Positions 31,984-42,925 of a stretch of DNA of 64,000 nucleotides are shown piece by piece. The stretch is from positions 124,001 through 188,000 of the forward strand of contig WTXG01000028.1 of NCBI GenBank assembly GCA_022496185.1. Direction: 5' to 3'. Under the pieces are notes generated by a model. It had not been told where the DNA came from. It searched no databases and saw only the letters and a program-made list of their open reading frames with translations. How positions within the stretch are numbered: position 1 is the first letter of the stretch; each line of letters begins with the position of its first letter. This DNA comes from Multifurca ochricompacta. Its lineage: Eukaryota; Basidiomycota; Agaricomycetes; Russulales; Russulaceae. The position numbers and the translations under genes were made by a program.

Positions 31984-34900
31984 GCTCAAACCCATCGGCC
32001 TGGGCACGAGCACTCCATGTTACCTCTGTGTATGCTAGTCGATTCAAATCATTGAAAATACCAGTCCATTTGAAACTACACAGAGGACGGCCGACCGAGA
32101 TATTTTAGTGGACTCTGGAGCCACGGACAATTTTATTCACCCACGACTAGTTAAAACCATGGGTTTGGGACAGCTGGCACTTCCCCAGGAAAAGAATATC
32201 TGGAATATTGACGGAACAGCCAATCGCGCTGGCAAAATCACTCACTATACGGATCTAAAGGTCCAGGTTGGAGAGGCTACAAAAAACATTCGTTTCCTAA
32301 TTACGGACCTAGGAGACGAAGATCTTATCCTAGGATACCCGTGGCTTGCCGCGTTCGAACCCAAGATCAACTGGGCGGATGCGACAATGGATAAAGAATC
32401 ATATCCTACTATCATTACGTCAATAGGGTATGATTATGCAATCCGGCATCCAGTAATACGGGTCGCGCATACAGAAGAAGACCCTGGCTACTGCTACGTC
32501 ACCAAAGCATCAGAACTGGCCCAGAAGGCAGTACAAGGACAGAATGAGAAGACCTACCATGAGATAGTGCCAGATGTTTATCAGCGGCATTGGAAGGTAT
32601 TCTCCGAGGAAGAGTCACATCGCTTTCCTCCAGAGCGGCCATGGGATCATGCCATTGACCTTCTCCCTGACACACCGGCTGCCATAGACTGTAAAATCTA
32701 CCCTCTGTCCCAGTCCGAACAAGCCGCACTTACGGAATTCCTGGAAGAACATCTAGCCAAAGGATACATTCGCCCATCCAAGTCGCAGTATGCGTCGCCC
32801 TTCTTCTTCATCAAAAAGAAGGACGGCAAACTGCGACCTGTCCAGGACTACCGCAGGATCAATGCGTACACTGTAAAGAATGCCTACCCCCTGCCACTGA
32901 TCTCTGAACTCATTGACACCATGAGGGACAAGTCCCTCTTCTCAAAAATGGACGTACGATGGGGCTACAACAATGTCAGGATCAAAGAAGGCGACCAATG
33001 TAAAGCGGCGTTCAAGACAAATCAAGGGTTGTTCGAGCCGAACGTCATGTTCTTCGGCCTTACGAATTCACCAGCAACATTTCAGTCCATGATGAACCAC
33101 ATATTCCGCGACCTTATTCTTACTGGAGAGGTCGTGGTCTATATGGATGATATCCTCGTAGCCACCTCAAATGACCTAAACCATCACCGACAACGAGTGC
33201 ACCAGGTGCTAGACATACTATATGAACACGACTTATATCTTAAACCCGCCAAATGCTCCTTTGAACAGCGGAGCGTCGAATACCTGGGAGTCATTCTAGA
33301 GGGGGACAAGTACGCATGGATCCCGTCAAAGTGCAAGGAATTCGAGAATGGCCTGTACCGACCTGTGTCAAAGATGTCCGATCATTCATTGGCTTCTGTA
33401 ACTTCTACCGACGCTTTGTCAAGGGATTTTCCGGTATTGCACGACCACTGAATGATCTCTTAAAGAAGGACATACCATGGCATTGGGAGGCCACACAGCA
33501 GCGGGCATTTGAGCAGATTAGAGATATTGTCGGCTCAGAGCCGGTACTCATTCAACCCGACCTGAGCCGCCCCTTTGAACTGGAAGTAGACGCCTCTCAC
33601 TTCGCAAATGGAGCAGTACTATACCAAAGAGATACCACACAGACACTTCACCCAGTGGCATATTACTCTGAGACCTTTTCGCCGGCAGAACGAAATTATG
33701 ATATCTGGGATAGAGAGCTCCTGGCCATTGTCAAGGCTTTGCGACACTGGCGACCTTACCTAGCAGGAACTCCCCATCAAACTATCATCTACACCGATCA
33801 TTCCAACTTGCTGTATTGGAAGGAACCCCATAAAATCAGCCGACGCGTAGCGCGAGAAGTTTTGGAACTTGAAGAGTATAGTTTCACCCTGAAACACATC
33901 GCAGGAAGCCAAAATGCGAGAGCCGATGCATTGTCACGAAGACCGGATATGCATACCGGAGAGGATGACAATAATGATGTTACTGTTCTTCCTGAGGAAG
34001 TGTTTGTGAAGACCGCCGTAGTCAGCCTCCATGACATGGACCTGTGGGCACAAGTGTCACAGAACATGAACCAGGAATTATGCCGCTCATGGGCTGATGC
34101 GCACAATTTGAAGGAGATACAGGGCCTTTGGTGGAAAGATGGGGATCGACTCGTTGTCACCGGTGGTGACAACATTAAGAGGGGGGTGATCCATTTTCAC
34201 CACGACCTTCCCTCCGCTGGCCATCCGGGCATCGCCAACACCTACGCCCTGGCCAAGAGAGACTATTGGTGGCCCAATATGAAAAAGGACATCGAAAGCT
34301 ACATACAAGGATGCGCATCCTGTCAAGCAAACAAGGTGAACACGCACCCGAAAGTTCCACCAATGTTCCCTATCACTCCTACTGTATCGACCCCCTTCCA
34401 GACCATCGCCATGGACTTCATTGTCAAGCTGCCCAGATCACAAGGATTCGATACCATCCTTACAATCACAGACCACGACTGCTCCAAAGCGGCCCTCTTC
34501 ATCCCCTGTAACGAAACTATCACAGCCGAAGGAGTGGCGAAATTATACCTGAACCATGTATACCGTCACTACGGACTCCCTAAGAAGATCATCTCTGACC
34601 GAGATACCCGCTTTACATCGACATTCGCGAGAGCCCTATGCAAGACACTAGACATCACACAGAACATCTCGACAGCATACCATCCACAAACAGACGGACA
34701 GTCCGAGCGGACGAACCAATGGCTAGAACAGTATCTCCGGTTTTGGTGCAACAGCAGGCAGGACGACTGGGCGGAATGGCTGTCAACGGCAGAATTCGCT
34801 CATAACTCGTGGCCCAATGGAACGACAAAATCCACCCCTTTCTCCCTTATCATGGGCTGGACCCCACGCACCACATGGACAGATAAGCCCACCAGCGTCC

Positions 34901-35454
34901 CATCAGTAACCGAACGGATAGGCCAATGGGAAGAGCTGCGGCAATCAGCCAATGAAAATCTGGTAAAGGCGCAACAGCTTCAGGCAGCACAGCCAAGCAC
35001 ATTCACACCTTATCGGACCAATGACTGGGTATGGCTCGAGGGCAGGAACATTCATACATCACACCCCTCGGCCAAACTAGCGCCCCGACGTCACGGACCC
35101 TTCCAGATCACGAGGAAGCTGTCAGATGTATCTTACGAATTGCAATTGCCGCCGAAATGGAAGATTCATCCAGTCTTCCATGCCAAGCTTCTGACCCCCT
35201 ATAAGGAAACCTCCATTCATGGAGAGAACTTCCCGAGACCCCCGCCTGACCTTATCGATGGTGAAGAAGAATGGGAAGTGGAGCGCATTCTAGACTCCAA
35301 GCGACAAGGCCGAGGGCGCAAACTGTATTACCTGATCAAGTGGAAAGGTTTCCCAGACTCTGACAGCTCGTGGGAACCAGCCGGGAGTATCTCTGCCCCG
35401 GACCTGATTGCGGAGTTCCATTTACGACATCCCCAGGCGCCCAAAAACAATTAA
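31977..35454 (+). pseudogene. pol of Gyp-E (two 1-nt deletions)
   Basis: Protease (DSGATDNF near 32105), RT (YMDDIL near 33140), RNase H (WDRELLAIVKALRHW near 33705), integrase zinc domain, core (SDRDTRFTS near 34600; [12 protein letters not shown] near 34690) and chromodomain (KLYYLIKWKGFPDSDSSWEP near 35320-35380). Only two lesions separate it from an open frame: one T missing in CCATTT(T)GAA near 32069, seen against Gyp-J, and one base missing near 33303 just after the RT core, seen against Gyp-G. After the second the frame is open for more than 700 codons. With near-identical LTRs, either a very young defective copy or assembly indels are possible. Confidence 0.93.
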
Positions 35455-35527
35455 AAGAGAAAAACAGACTCCCAGATGTTCCCCAGTACATGCTCCCCAG
35501 CAACGTCCTACCACTATACAATCAATC

Positions 35528-36727
35528 ATGTCCTTCATTGCTGCCAACGCTGCCGTCGACGCCTTCACCGCTACCACCGTAGTTGTCGAGAATTTCCCCT
35601 CCGCCCATCCCTCTACACGCCCCTCTTCACCTATTGACTACGAGGCCGCCGAAGCTCGAGTTAAAAACCAATCCCCCAACCCCAACGATGACTTCGAACA
35701 CTGTGAGGAGCCACACCCAAATGACCTGGCAGGTATGGAATCGGATGATGAGGTCCCGGAATTCCCCTTCTTTCTTAACAACCCCAACTCTTCCACGTAC
35801 TACCCATTGGAGATCACCATGGGCGACGGGACCGTTGCCACCGCCAAGTACATCTTCTACACCAACGGAGGGATGGACGTCGCTGGGTGCATGAAGAAGG
35901 ACGGTCCGGTTTATGGAGCTCCAGTTTACCTGGAGGAAAGGTATACAGGTCGTCTGCATCACACGATGACCGATGAGCAGCTGGGGCACTTGGCCGCCGA
36001 AGATCCCCGGGCCTTTGCCATCGACGAGGTACTGAGTGACATGCGACTTCCGCGCCTTAAAGCCGAGGTAATGAGGCTGCGGAAGAACCTGACCCTACGC
36101 AACACACTCAATCGGCAGTACAAAGAACATGCCAAGATGATGGCTCGGCTGACCAACGGAATGTTCCAAATCGAGCAGGAGCTAGTGGAGATCCGAAAGA
36201 GGTTGGAAAAGGGGGACGCATATCAGACAATTGCTGAGAGGTACGCTGACACCTATGCTCGACCTCTCCCACCGCGGTCGCTAGGGGCTGCCCCGGTGTT
36301 GCTGCCGAACCGGTTCGAGATGCCGCGCATGCACGAGAACCCTCGGGGGGAGACATGCTGGAGGTGCGACAGTAAGTACCACATCAGCTGGAACTGCCCT
36401 CTCAATCGCAAGTGGTGCCGGCACTGTCGCAGCAACCTGCACTGGAGCAGGTTTTGTATCTTCCGCCGAGTAGGGGTTGCGCCGACGATCAACAACCCAT
36501 CCGGATGGTGCGGCAAATGCCTGCGTCACAATTCGGGACACCGGGAGTTGGACTGTCCCATTCACGACCTGTGCCGCCTCTGTGGGCAACGTGGCCCTTA
36601 CGGGTTTCTCCGCACTCACCAATGTCCCCAAGACGAAGACAAGGAGAACTACACGATGGACGATCGTAATGTAGCTGATGATTATCTGGAGCTGGTGCAG
36701 GATGATGACGGTACGAGTCGTTTCTAG
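35528..36727 (+). CDS. ORF3 of Gyp-E (399 codons, intact)
   Basis: ATG of MSFIAANAAVDAF, 73 nt after the pol stop and in the +1 frame. Architecture as in Gyp-A ORF3: acidic Ser/Pro-rich N-terminus, core with FPLEIT and PVYGAPVYLEERYTGRLHH, helical middle (LKAEVMRLRKNLTL to EIRKRLEKGD), then CWRC...H...C, CRHC...H...C, CGKC...H...C and CRLC...H.C motifs. It ends with LVQDDDGTSRF. It is followed after 31 nt by the 3' LTR, with the purine tract between. The reading frame is conserved across Gyp-A, B, E and G, arguing for selection on the protein. Role unknown; an accessory RNA-binding protein is the simplest guess. Confidence 0.88.
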   Translation: MSFIAANAAVDAFTATTVVVENFPSAHPSTRPSSPIDYEAAEARVKNQSPNPNDDFEHCEEPHPNDLAGMESDDEVPEFPFFLNNPNSSTYYPLEITMGDGTVATAKYIFYTNGGMDVAGCMKKDGPVYGAPVYLEERYTGRLHHTMTDEQLGHLAAEDPRAFAIDEVLSDMRLPRLKAEVMRLRKNLTLRNTLNRQYKEHAKMMARLTNGMFQIEQELVEIRKRLEKGDAYQTIAERYADTYARPLPPRSLGAAPVLLPNRFEMPRMHENPRGETCWRCDSKYHISWNCPLNRKWCRHCRSNLHWSRFCIFRRVGVAPTINNPSGWCGKCLRHNSGHRELDCPIHDLCRLCGQRGPYGFLRTHQCPQDEDKENYTMDDRNVADDYLELVQDDDGTSRF

Positions 36728-36744
36728 CCGGGTCTGCTAGAACC

Positions 36745-36758
36745 AGAAGAGGGGGTGA
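36745..36758 (+). promoter_or_regulatory. Polypurine tract of Gyp-E
   Basis: AGAAGAGGGGGTGA directly before the 3' LTR, the plus-strand primer position. The GGGGGTGA core is shared by the other copies. Confidence 0.85.
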
Positions 36759-37347
36759 TGTTACGAACCCCGTCTTCGCCCGTATTCTTTTACTTGCCCA
36801 ACGACAATCCCTCTCTACCGCCCACACTCCACTATCAGATCACGTCTCCATCGTGGGATCCGTCACATGCCCTCCTCCCATCCCCGTGACCTCTTTTGTA
36901 CTTGTTGACCCATTGTTTGCCTATGATTGACTCTTATCTCGCTATCTCTTATCCCTTATCTTTACGACCGGACACTTACTTAATTCCCTATCAGAAGCCA
37001 GGCTTTACGCCCTCCGCTTTCGTATATTCGGGCCCATATGACTTGGTGTTATCTTATCTATAGACGCCCATTCGATTACGTATATAAGTCCGCTGTAACT
37101 ACAATGTAGACCTCAGACTCGACTTATTGAATACATCGGTGTTTGTCTTCCGGACTTCCCCTTGGAACCTCTAGCTCCATAAGTCTCAGTGCTTTTGGCA
37201 CTTTCCGCTCAACATCGTCACTAGGGAGCAGCCCCTTTGACTTTGACTTTATCATTCGAACTCCAAGAGGTCCTATTGACCTCTTATCTGATTATCGTAC
37301 GAAGCTGTCGCACAAGTCGTGCGGAACGTCTCGCACCGGACGTAACA
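36759..37347 (+). repeat. 3' LTR of Gyp-E (589 bp)
   Basis: TGTTACGAAC to GGACGTAACA, followed by TSD TTCAT at 37348-37352. Confidence 0.97.
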
Positions 37348-37489
37348 TTCATGCACGTGGGGTCGGGAGCTCTTGACGTCCAAGACAACACCGCGACCCA
37401 CGCATTTCTTCAACGCCTGTCCCACGCGTTATCGACCTTTCCCACGACGACTAAGCTTGCGGCCAAGCTGAACTGTACAAGGGGGGTGA

Positions 37490-37557
37490 TGTAACAGTTG
37501 CGTGACGACTTGTAACGGTTCGTGACACGGTCGTGACAAGAATGTTGCACACGCTCT
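37490..37557 (+). repeat. 3' LTR of Gyp-D, segment 1
   Basis: Preceded by the purine tract AAGGGGGGTGA (37479-37489). It starts TGTAACAG and is cut after GCTCT (37553-37557) by Gyp-F; it resumes at 45072. The 68 bp differ from the 5' LTR at six sites, all transitions. Confidence 0.93.
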
Positions 37558-38149
37558 TGTAACGCCTGGTGCGGGCGTTCGTCATGACGTGTGATAAGTC
37601 GCGTAGCGAAACTACGAAGTCAGGTGTGTACTGTCTTTCAAGTACATGGAGTTCGGGTGAGAAGTCAATACCAAGGAGCTAATCCCTTAGTACCGGTGAG
37701 CAGAAGAGTGCCAGAAGCACTGAGACGATTCAAAGGTCGGGTCTTAGGAATCACCCAGAAGGTAATGCACCAAGTTGATTAAGAAGTCGAGTCTGAGGCA
37801 TACAGGCTATCTAGGCAGGCCTTATATACGTAATAGAGATCAGGGTCTGAATCGGAGTATCGTACTCGGTGTATCAACGAAGTTGTAATCTATCCTAAGA
37901 GGGAATGGAACTAAGTGGGCCAGATGAGAATATACGTAGACGGATCTGGTATAGTCGCGATTCTGGTGGGAAAATATGTAAGCGTTCTTGTGTAATGTAT
38001 GAGTCAGAGATAAGCACAGCCTTGGTCAGAGATAAGGGACAAATATGTACAAAGGAAGTCATAACACGGTCAACAAAGGGGTAAACAGAGTCAAACAGCA
38101 TGTCACGTGATGGAAAAAGAAACAAGATGACGCAGCGGGGTTCATAACA
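37558..38149 (-). repeat. 3' LTR of Gyp-F
   Basis: + strand TGTAACGCC to GTTCATAACA. About a dozen differences from the other LTR by eye. Confidence 0.95.
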
Positions 38150-38180
38150 TTACCCCTCTTCTAAGTCCTAGCAGAGCCAG

Positions 38181-39361
38181 CTAGATTGGCGCACCGTCAT
38201 CATCCTGGACTAGGGAGAGGTAGTCGTCGGCTACAGCGTAGTGGTCCACATCATAGTTCTCCTTTTCTTCGTCGGCGGGGCAAACATGTGTTCGTAGAAA
38301 ACCATAGGGCCCTCGTCTCCCACAGCGAAAGCAGCCATCGTAAACATGGCAGTCGATCTCCCGATGACCGGCGTTATGGGAGAGACACTTGCCACACCAC
38401 CCTGAGGGGTTCTGGACGGTGGGAGCCTGCGTGAGTCGTCAGAACAAGCACTGGTGACTCCAGTGCGAGGTGCTCTGGCAATGTCGACATCATTTTGCGG
38501 CCTTGGGACAACACCAGCTAGGTGGTACTTGCTGCTGCAATGCCAGCAAAGCTTGCTGTCGGGGTTTTCATGAAGACGTGGCATTTCGAAACAGTGGGGT
38601 TAAGCTGGGGCGCAAGGTCGAGGCGGCGACGAGGGAGTGGTCGTGCAAAAATGTCGGCGTACCATTCGGAAATAGTCTGGTATGCCTCTCCTTCTCCAAC
38701 CTCGTCCTGATGCTTGCCAGGTGGTGCTCTATGTCAAAAACTCCTCGGTTGATCTTTACCATTTGCCATTCGTAGTCGCAGCGCTGCATCTCTAAGTTGT
38801 CCCGAAGTGCCTGGAACTTGCGGAGTCGTGCAATTTCGGCAGTTAGTCATGGCATTCGTAAGTCCCGAAGTACTTCATTATCGCGAAGGCGCGTGGGTCA
38901 TGGCCGAGAGGTGTTGCAAATGCTCAGGCCCAGGACATAGTGGAGTTGCCGACGTTTTTCTCCTCAAGGTAGACTGGGGCCCATAGACAGGCCCTCCTTT
39001 TCTAAGCATCCGGCTACATCCATACCTTCATTGGTGTAGTAAATGTACTTCGCCACTTCTGTAGTGCCGTCATTTTGGACGATGGGATCATGAGCGGAAA
39101 GTAGAACTGCGAGTTGGGGTCATTTGGGAAAAAGGGGAATTCGGGGGACTCATTGCCGAAATCCACGTCGATCAGGTTGTTGGGATGGGGGTGTTCGGGC
39201 AAATTAAAATCTTCGTCGATGTCGATGATTCTGTCCCCTTGGGCCACTTGGGCGGTCGCATCATAGTTAATAGGAGAAAGTGGGCGAGAAGGAGGATGCA
39301 CAGGAGTAAGTACGGGAAACGCATCGATGGTGGCAGAGGCGTGGATCTTAGACGATGACAT
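38181..39361 (-). pseudogene. ORF3 domain of Gyp-F (fused to pol, frameshifted)
   Basis: The ATG of MSSSKIH (39359-39361) lies inside a frame that runs on from the chromodomain without a stop (39598-39014), so pol and ORF3 are one frame, as in Gyp-C. Core blocks PINYDATAQ, FPFFPNDPNS and FPLMIPSSK are readable. Frame breaks follow near 39075, 38950 and 38880 and again in the knuckle region near 38470-38600. Knuckle-type Cys/His blocks can still be read piecewise (CWHCSSKYHL; CGRRGPYGFLRTHMC-like order). It ends at TAG 38181-38183. Confidence 0.82.
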
Positions 39362-42300
39362 GGGCGAATTTCTGGTCAGTTGTGGGGGAAAGAGCTGTTC
39401 AGCAACTCGTATTTTCTCTGGCTCTTTATCTGCCTCTGGGTGGCGTCTATAGAAGTCTTCGATGAGCTTGGGCACAAAGACATCTGCAGCAGGTTCCCAC
39501 GAGTTGTCGGCATCTGGGAATCCCTTCCATTTGATCAAGTAATGGAGTCTTCGATTATGTCCTCGACCCTTCCATTTGGCATCGGCAATACGTTCCACTT
39601 CCCACTCCGGTTCTCTGTCAACAGGTCAGGGGGGGTCTGGGAAAGTTTTGTCCATGGATGGCAGTTTCTTTGTATGGCGTTAAAGGTTCGCATGGAAGAC
39701 AGGGTGTATCTTCCAGGTGGCGGGTAATGTGAGCTTATACGTAACGTCCGAGAGCTTCTGTTCGATTACAAAGGGGCCATGGCGTCTGGGAGCTAATTTT
39801 GCTGTTGGGTGTGATGTATGGATATTGCGTCCTTCTAGCCAGACTTGATCTCCGACCTGGTAGGGCGTAAACTTAGTGGGCTTCTCGGCCAGGGTCCTTT
39901 GCGCCTTCTGAAGGTTTCTATTGGCTGATTCCCGTATTTCCTCCCATTGGTTGATACGCTGTGTCACAGATGGTACATTCGTGGGCTTGTCTGTCCATGT
40001 GGTACGAGGGTTCCACCCCATAATAAGAGAGAAGGGAGTGGTCTTTGTCGTTCCATTTGGCCAGCTGTTGTGCGCAAACTCAGCCGTTGCCAGCCATTCT
40101 GCCCAGTCGTTCTGTCGTTCGTTACACCAAAATCGAAGGTACTGTTCCAACCATTGGTTTGTTCGTTCCGACTGTCCATCCGTCTGGGGGTGATATGCGG
40201 TGGATATGTTCTGTTGAATATCGAGACGTTTACAGAGTGCTCGGGCGAACATGGAGGCAAATCGTGGGTCTTGGTCGGAAATGATCTTCTGCAGCAGTCC
40301 ATAATGCCGGTAGACATGGTTCAGGTAAAGCTTCGCAACTCCTTCCGCTGAAATTGTCTCATTACAGGGGATGAAGAGAGCGGCCTTTGAGTAGTCATGG
40401 TCCGTGATGGTGAGTATCGAGTCGTATCCTTGTGACTGAGGAAGTTTAACAATGAAATCCATGGCGATGGTCTGGAAGGGAGCTGTTGCAATCAGCGTAA
40501 TGGGTGAAAGTGCCGGCGGTCTTGGGTGAGTGTTTACTTTGTTTGCCTGGCATTCTGCGCATCCTTTGACATAGGCTTCAACATCCTTTTTCATGTTTGG
40601 CCACCAGTAATCTCGTTTGGCAAGGGCGTAGGTATTTGCGATGCCGGGGTGTCCTGCAGAGGGAAGGTCGTGGTGAAAATGAATCACCCCCCTCTTAATG
40701 TTGTCGCCACTGGTGACAACCAATCGATCGCCGTCCTTCCACCAGAGGCCGTCTTTCATTTTTATGTTATGCGGCTCTGCCCAGGATTTACACAGTTCCT
40801 GGTTCATGTTCTGCATCACTTGGGCCCATAGATCCATGTCATGGAGGCTAACAACAGCGGTTTTTGCGAAGACATCTTCTGGTAAAACGACAATATTATC
40901 ATTGTCGTTTTCCCCTTCATCTCGTCCGGTTGGTCTAGACAGGGCATCAGCTCGTGCATTACGAGCTCCAGGTAAGTGCTTGAGCGTGAAGTTGTACTCT
41001 TCAAGCTCCAAGACTTCTTGTGCTATTCGTCGGCTGATCTTGTGCGGTTCTCTCCAGTACAAAAGGTTGGAGTGGTCTGTATAAATGATGGTTTTGTGCG
41101 GGGATCCAGCCAAGTATGGTCGCCAATGTTGTAACGCTTTTACGATAGCCAATAGTTCTCTGTCCCAAATGTCATAATTTCTTTCCGCCGATGAGAACGT
41201 TTCCAAGTAGAATGCAACAGGATGAAGAATCCCTCCGGTATCTCTTTGTGATAGGACTGCGCCGTTGGCATACATGGAAGCATCAACTTCCAATTCAAAG
41301 GGATTAGTCAGGTCAGGTTGGATGAGGACCGGTTCGGAACTGATAATTGTTTTATTCGGTCGAATGCCTGCTGCTGTAGTTTGTCCCAGTGCCACAGCAC
41401 ATCCTTCTTCAACAAGTCATTGAGCGGTCGGGCGATGGCTGAGAATCCTTTGACAAAACGCCGGTAGAAATTACAAAATCCAATGAATGATCTAACGTCC
41501 TTGGTACACTGGGGGGCGGCCCATTCTCGAATGCCTTGCACTTTTATAGGGTCCATGCGCACTTGCCCTCCTTCCAGGATAACACCCAGATATTCGATGG
41601 TCTTTTGTTCGAAGGAACATTTGGCAGGTTTCAAATAGAGGTCGTGTTTTGCTAGGATCTCCAGTACCTCGTGAACTCGGGTTCGGTGATGGTGAATGTC
41701 GTCTTTCGTGGCTACCAGAATATCGTCCATATACACCACAACCTCCTCTGTAAGGATCAGGTCTCGGAAAATGTGATTCATCATGGCCTGGAAGGTCGCC
41801 GGTGAGTTTGTCAAGCCAAAGAACATAACGTTGGGTTCGAAGAGTCCTTGATTGGTCTTAAAGGTGGCTTTGGGCTGGTCGCCTTCTCGGATACAAATGT
41901 TATTGTACCCCCAACGAACGTCCATCTTTGAAAACAGGGCTTTATCACACATTTTGTCGATGATTTCTGAGATTAGAGGAAGTGGATAGTTATTTTTCAC
42001 CGTGAGTTCGTTAATCCGTCTGTAGTCTTGTACCGGTCGCAGTTTCCCGTCCTTCTTTTTAATGAAAAAGAAGGGTGATGCATAAGGCGAGTTGGAAGGT
42101 CGTATATATCCTTTCGCCAGGTGTTCCTCCAGGAAGGTAGAAAGCGCTTCCTTCTCCGGCTGTGACAGGGGTAGATCTTACAGTCCACTGATCGTGGGGC
42201 ATCCGGGACGAAGTCAATAGCATGGTCCCAAGGTCGAGAGGGAGGGAAGCGTTGTGACTCTTCCTCTGAGAAGACCTTCCAATGCCGATGATACTCTGCG

Positions 42301-42925
42301 GGGACTACTTCTTCAAACGTTTTCTCTGGGTTCTTCTGCGCCTCTGCCTGGGCTAGTTCCGATGCTTTTGTAACATAACAATACACCTGATCCACAGGTT
42401 CTACGTCACTCCAGGTGATGGCCGATCCCATGACAATAGCATGGGTGAGAGGGTGTCATGCAGCGTAGTCGTATCCTAGGGACGTAATGATAACTGGGTA
42501 GAAATCTTTATCCATGGTGGCCTCTGCCCAGTTGATCTTGGGTTCGAATGCTGCCAGCCATGGGTATCCTAGAACCATATCTTCCTCTCCTAGATCCGTG
42601 ATGAGGAAGCGAAGTTGCTTCATTCACTCCCCAACCTGTACTTCTAAATCACAGCAATGTGTGATCTTCCCAGCTTTGTTAGCTGTCCCATCTATGTTCC
42701 AAATGTTTTTCTCTTGGGGAGTAACTGTGTCCCCAGTCCTAGCGTCCTCTGGAGTCGTTGGCTAATGAAGTTGTCTGTAGCTCCAGAGTTGATCAATATC
42801 CGTCTGTTGGCCGTCTTCTGTTTGGTTTCAAAATGTACTGGTATTTTTAACGATTTGAAACAACTAGTGTACACAGAAGTTACATGGAGTGCTCTTGCCC
42901 AGGCCGATGGGGTCAAGCCAATCAA
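39362..42925 (-). pseudogene. pol of Gyp-F (frameshifted)
   Basis: Read on the minus strand: protease (INSGATDNF near 42800), RT (YMDDIL near 41730), RNase H (WDRELLAIVKALQHW near 41150), integrase zinc domain (HPGIANTY, then C-X2-C near 40555), core (SDQDPRFAS near 40270, [12 protein letters not shown] near 40180) and chromodomain (39500-39598). The longest clean part is 41395-39680. Frame changes occur near 42700, 42190-42430, 42000 and 41390-41310. It starts in the -1 frame at the T-run next to the gag TGA. Confidence 0.92.

Larger units (their letters stand above)
29864..37347 (+). mobile_element. Gyp-E: full-length Ty3/Gypsy chromovirus (7484 bp), youngest-looking copy
   Basis: Two 589-bp LTRs that I could not tell apart by eye, TSD TTCAT (29859-29863, 37348-37352), intact gag and ORF3, and pol with only two 1-nt deletions. 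It is inserted in ORF3 of Gyp-D. Confidence 0.97.
27584..37376 (+). pseudogene. ORF3 of Gyp-D, split by a solo LTR and by Gyp-E; one nonsense codon
   Basis: ATG 27584 (MTSSNYN). Exonic pieces 27584-27684, 28972-29863 and 37353-37376 add up to 1017 nt (338 codons plus stop) in one frame once both insertions and their TSD copies are left out. One TGA at 29645-29647 interrupts it where CGA is likely. The core aligns by eye with Gyp-A ORF3: FHFPQEI/MYFPLEIT, ARYIAFEYQ/AKYIYYTNG, RGDVYYRL/KGDAYQTI, and a final YAYA/TYAR. The Cys/His knuckle C-terminus of the other family is absent: the frame ends at ARGVGSS. No membrane segments are visible. Function unknown. Confidence 0.75.
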
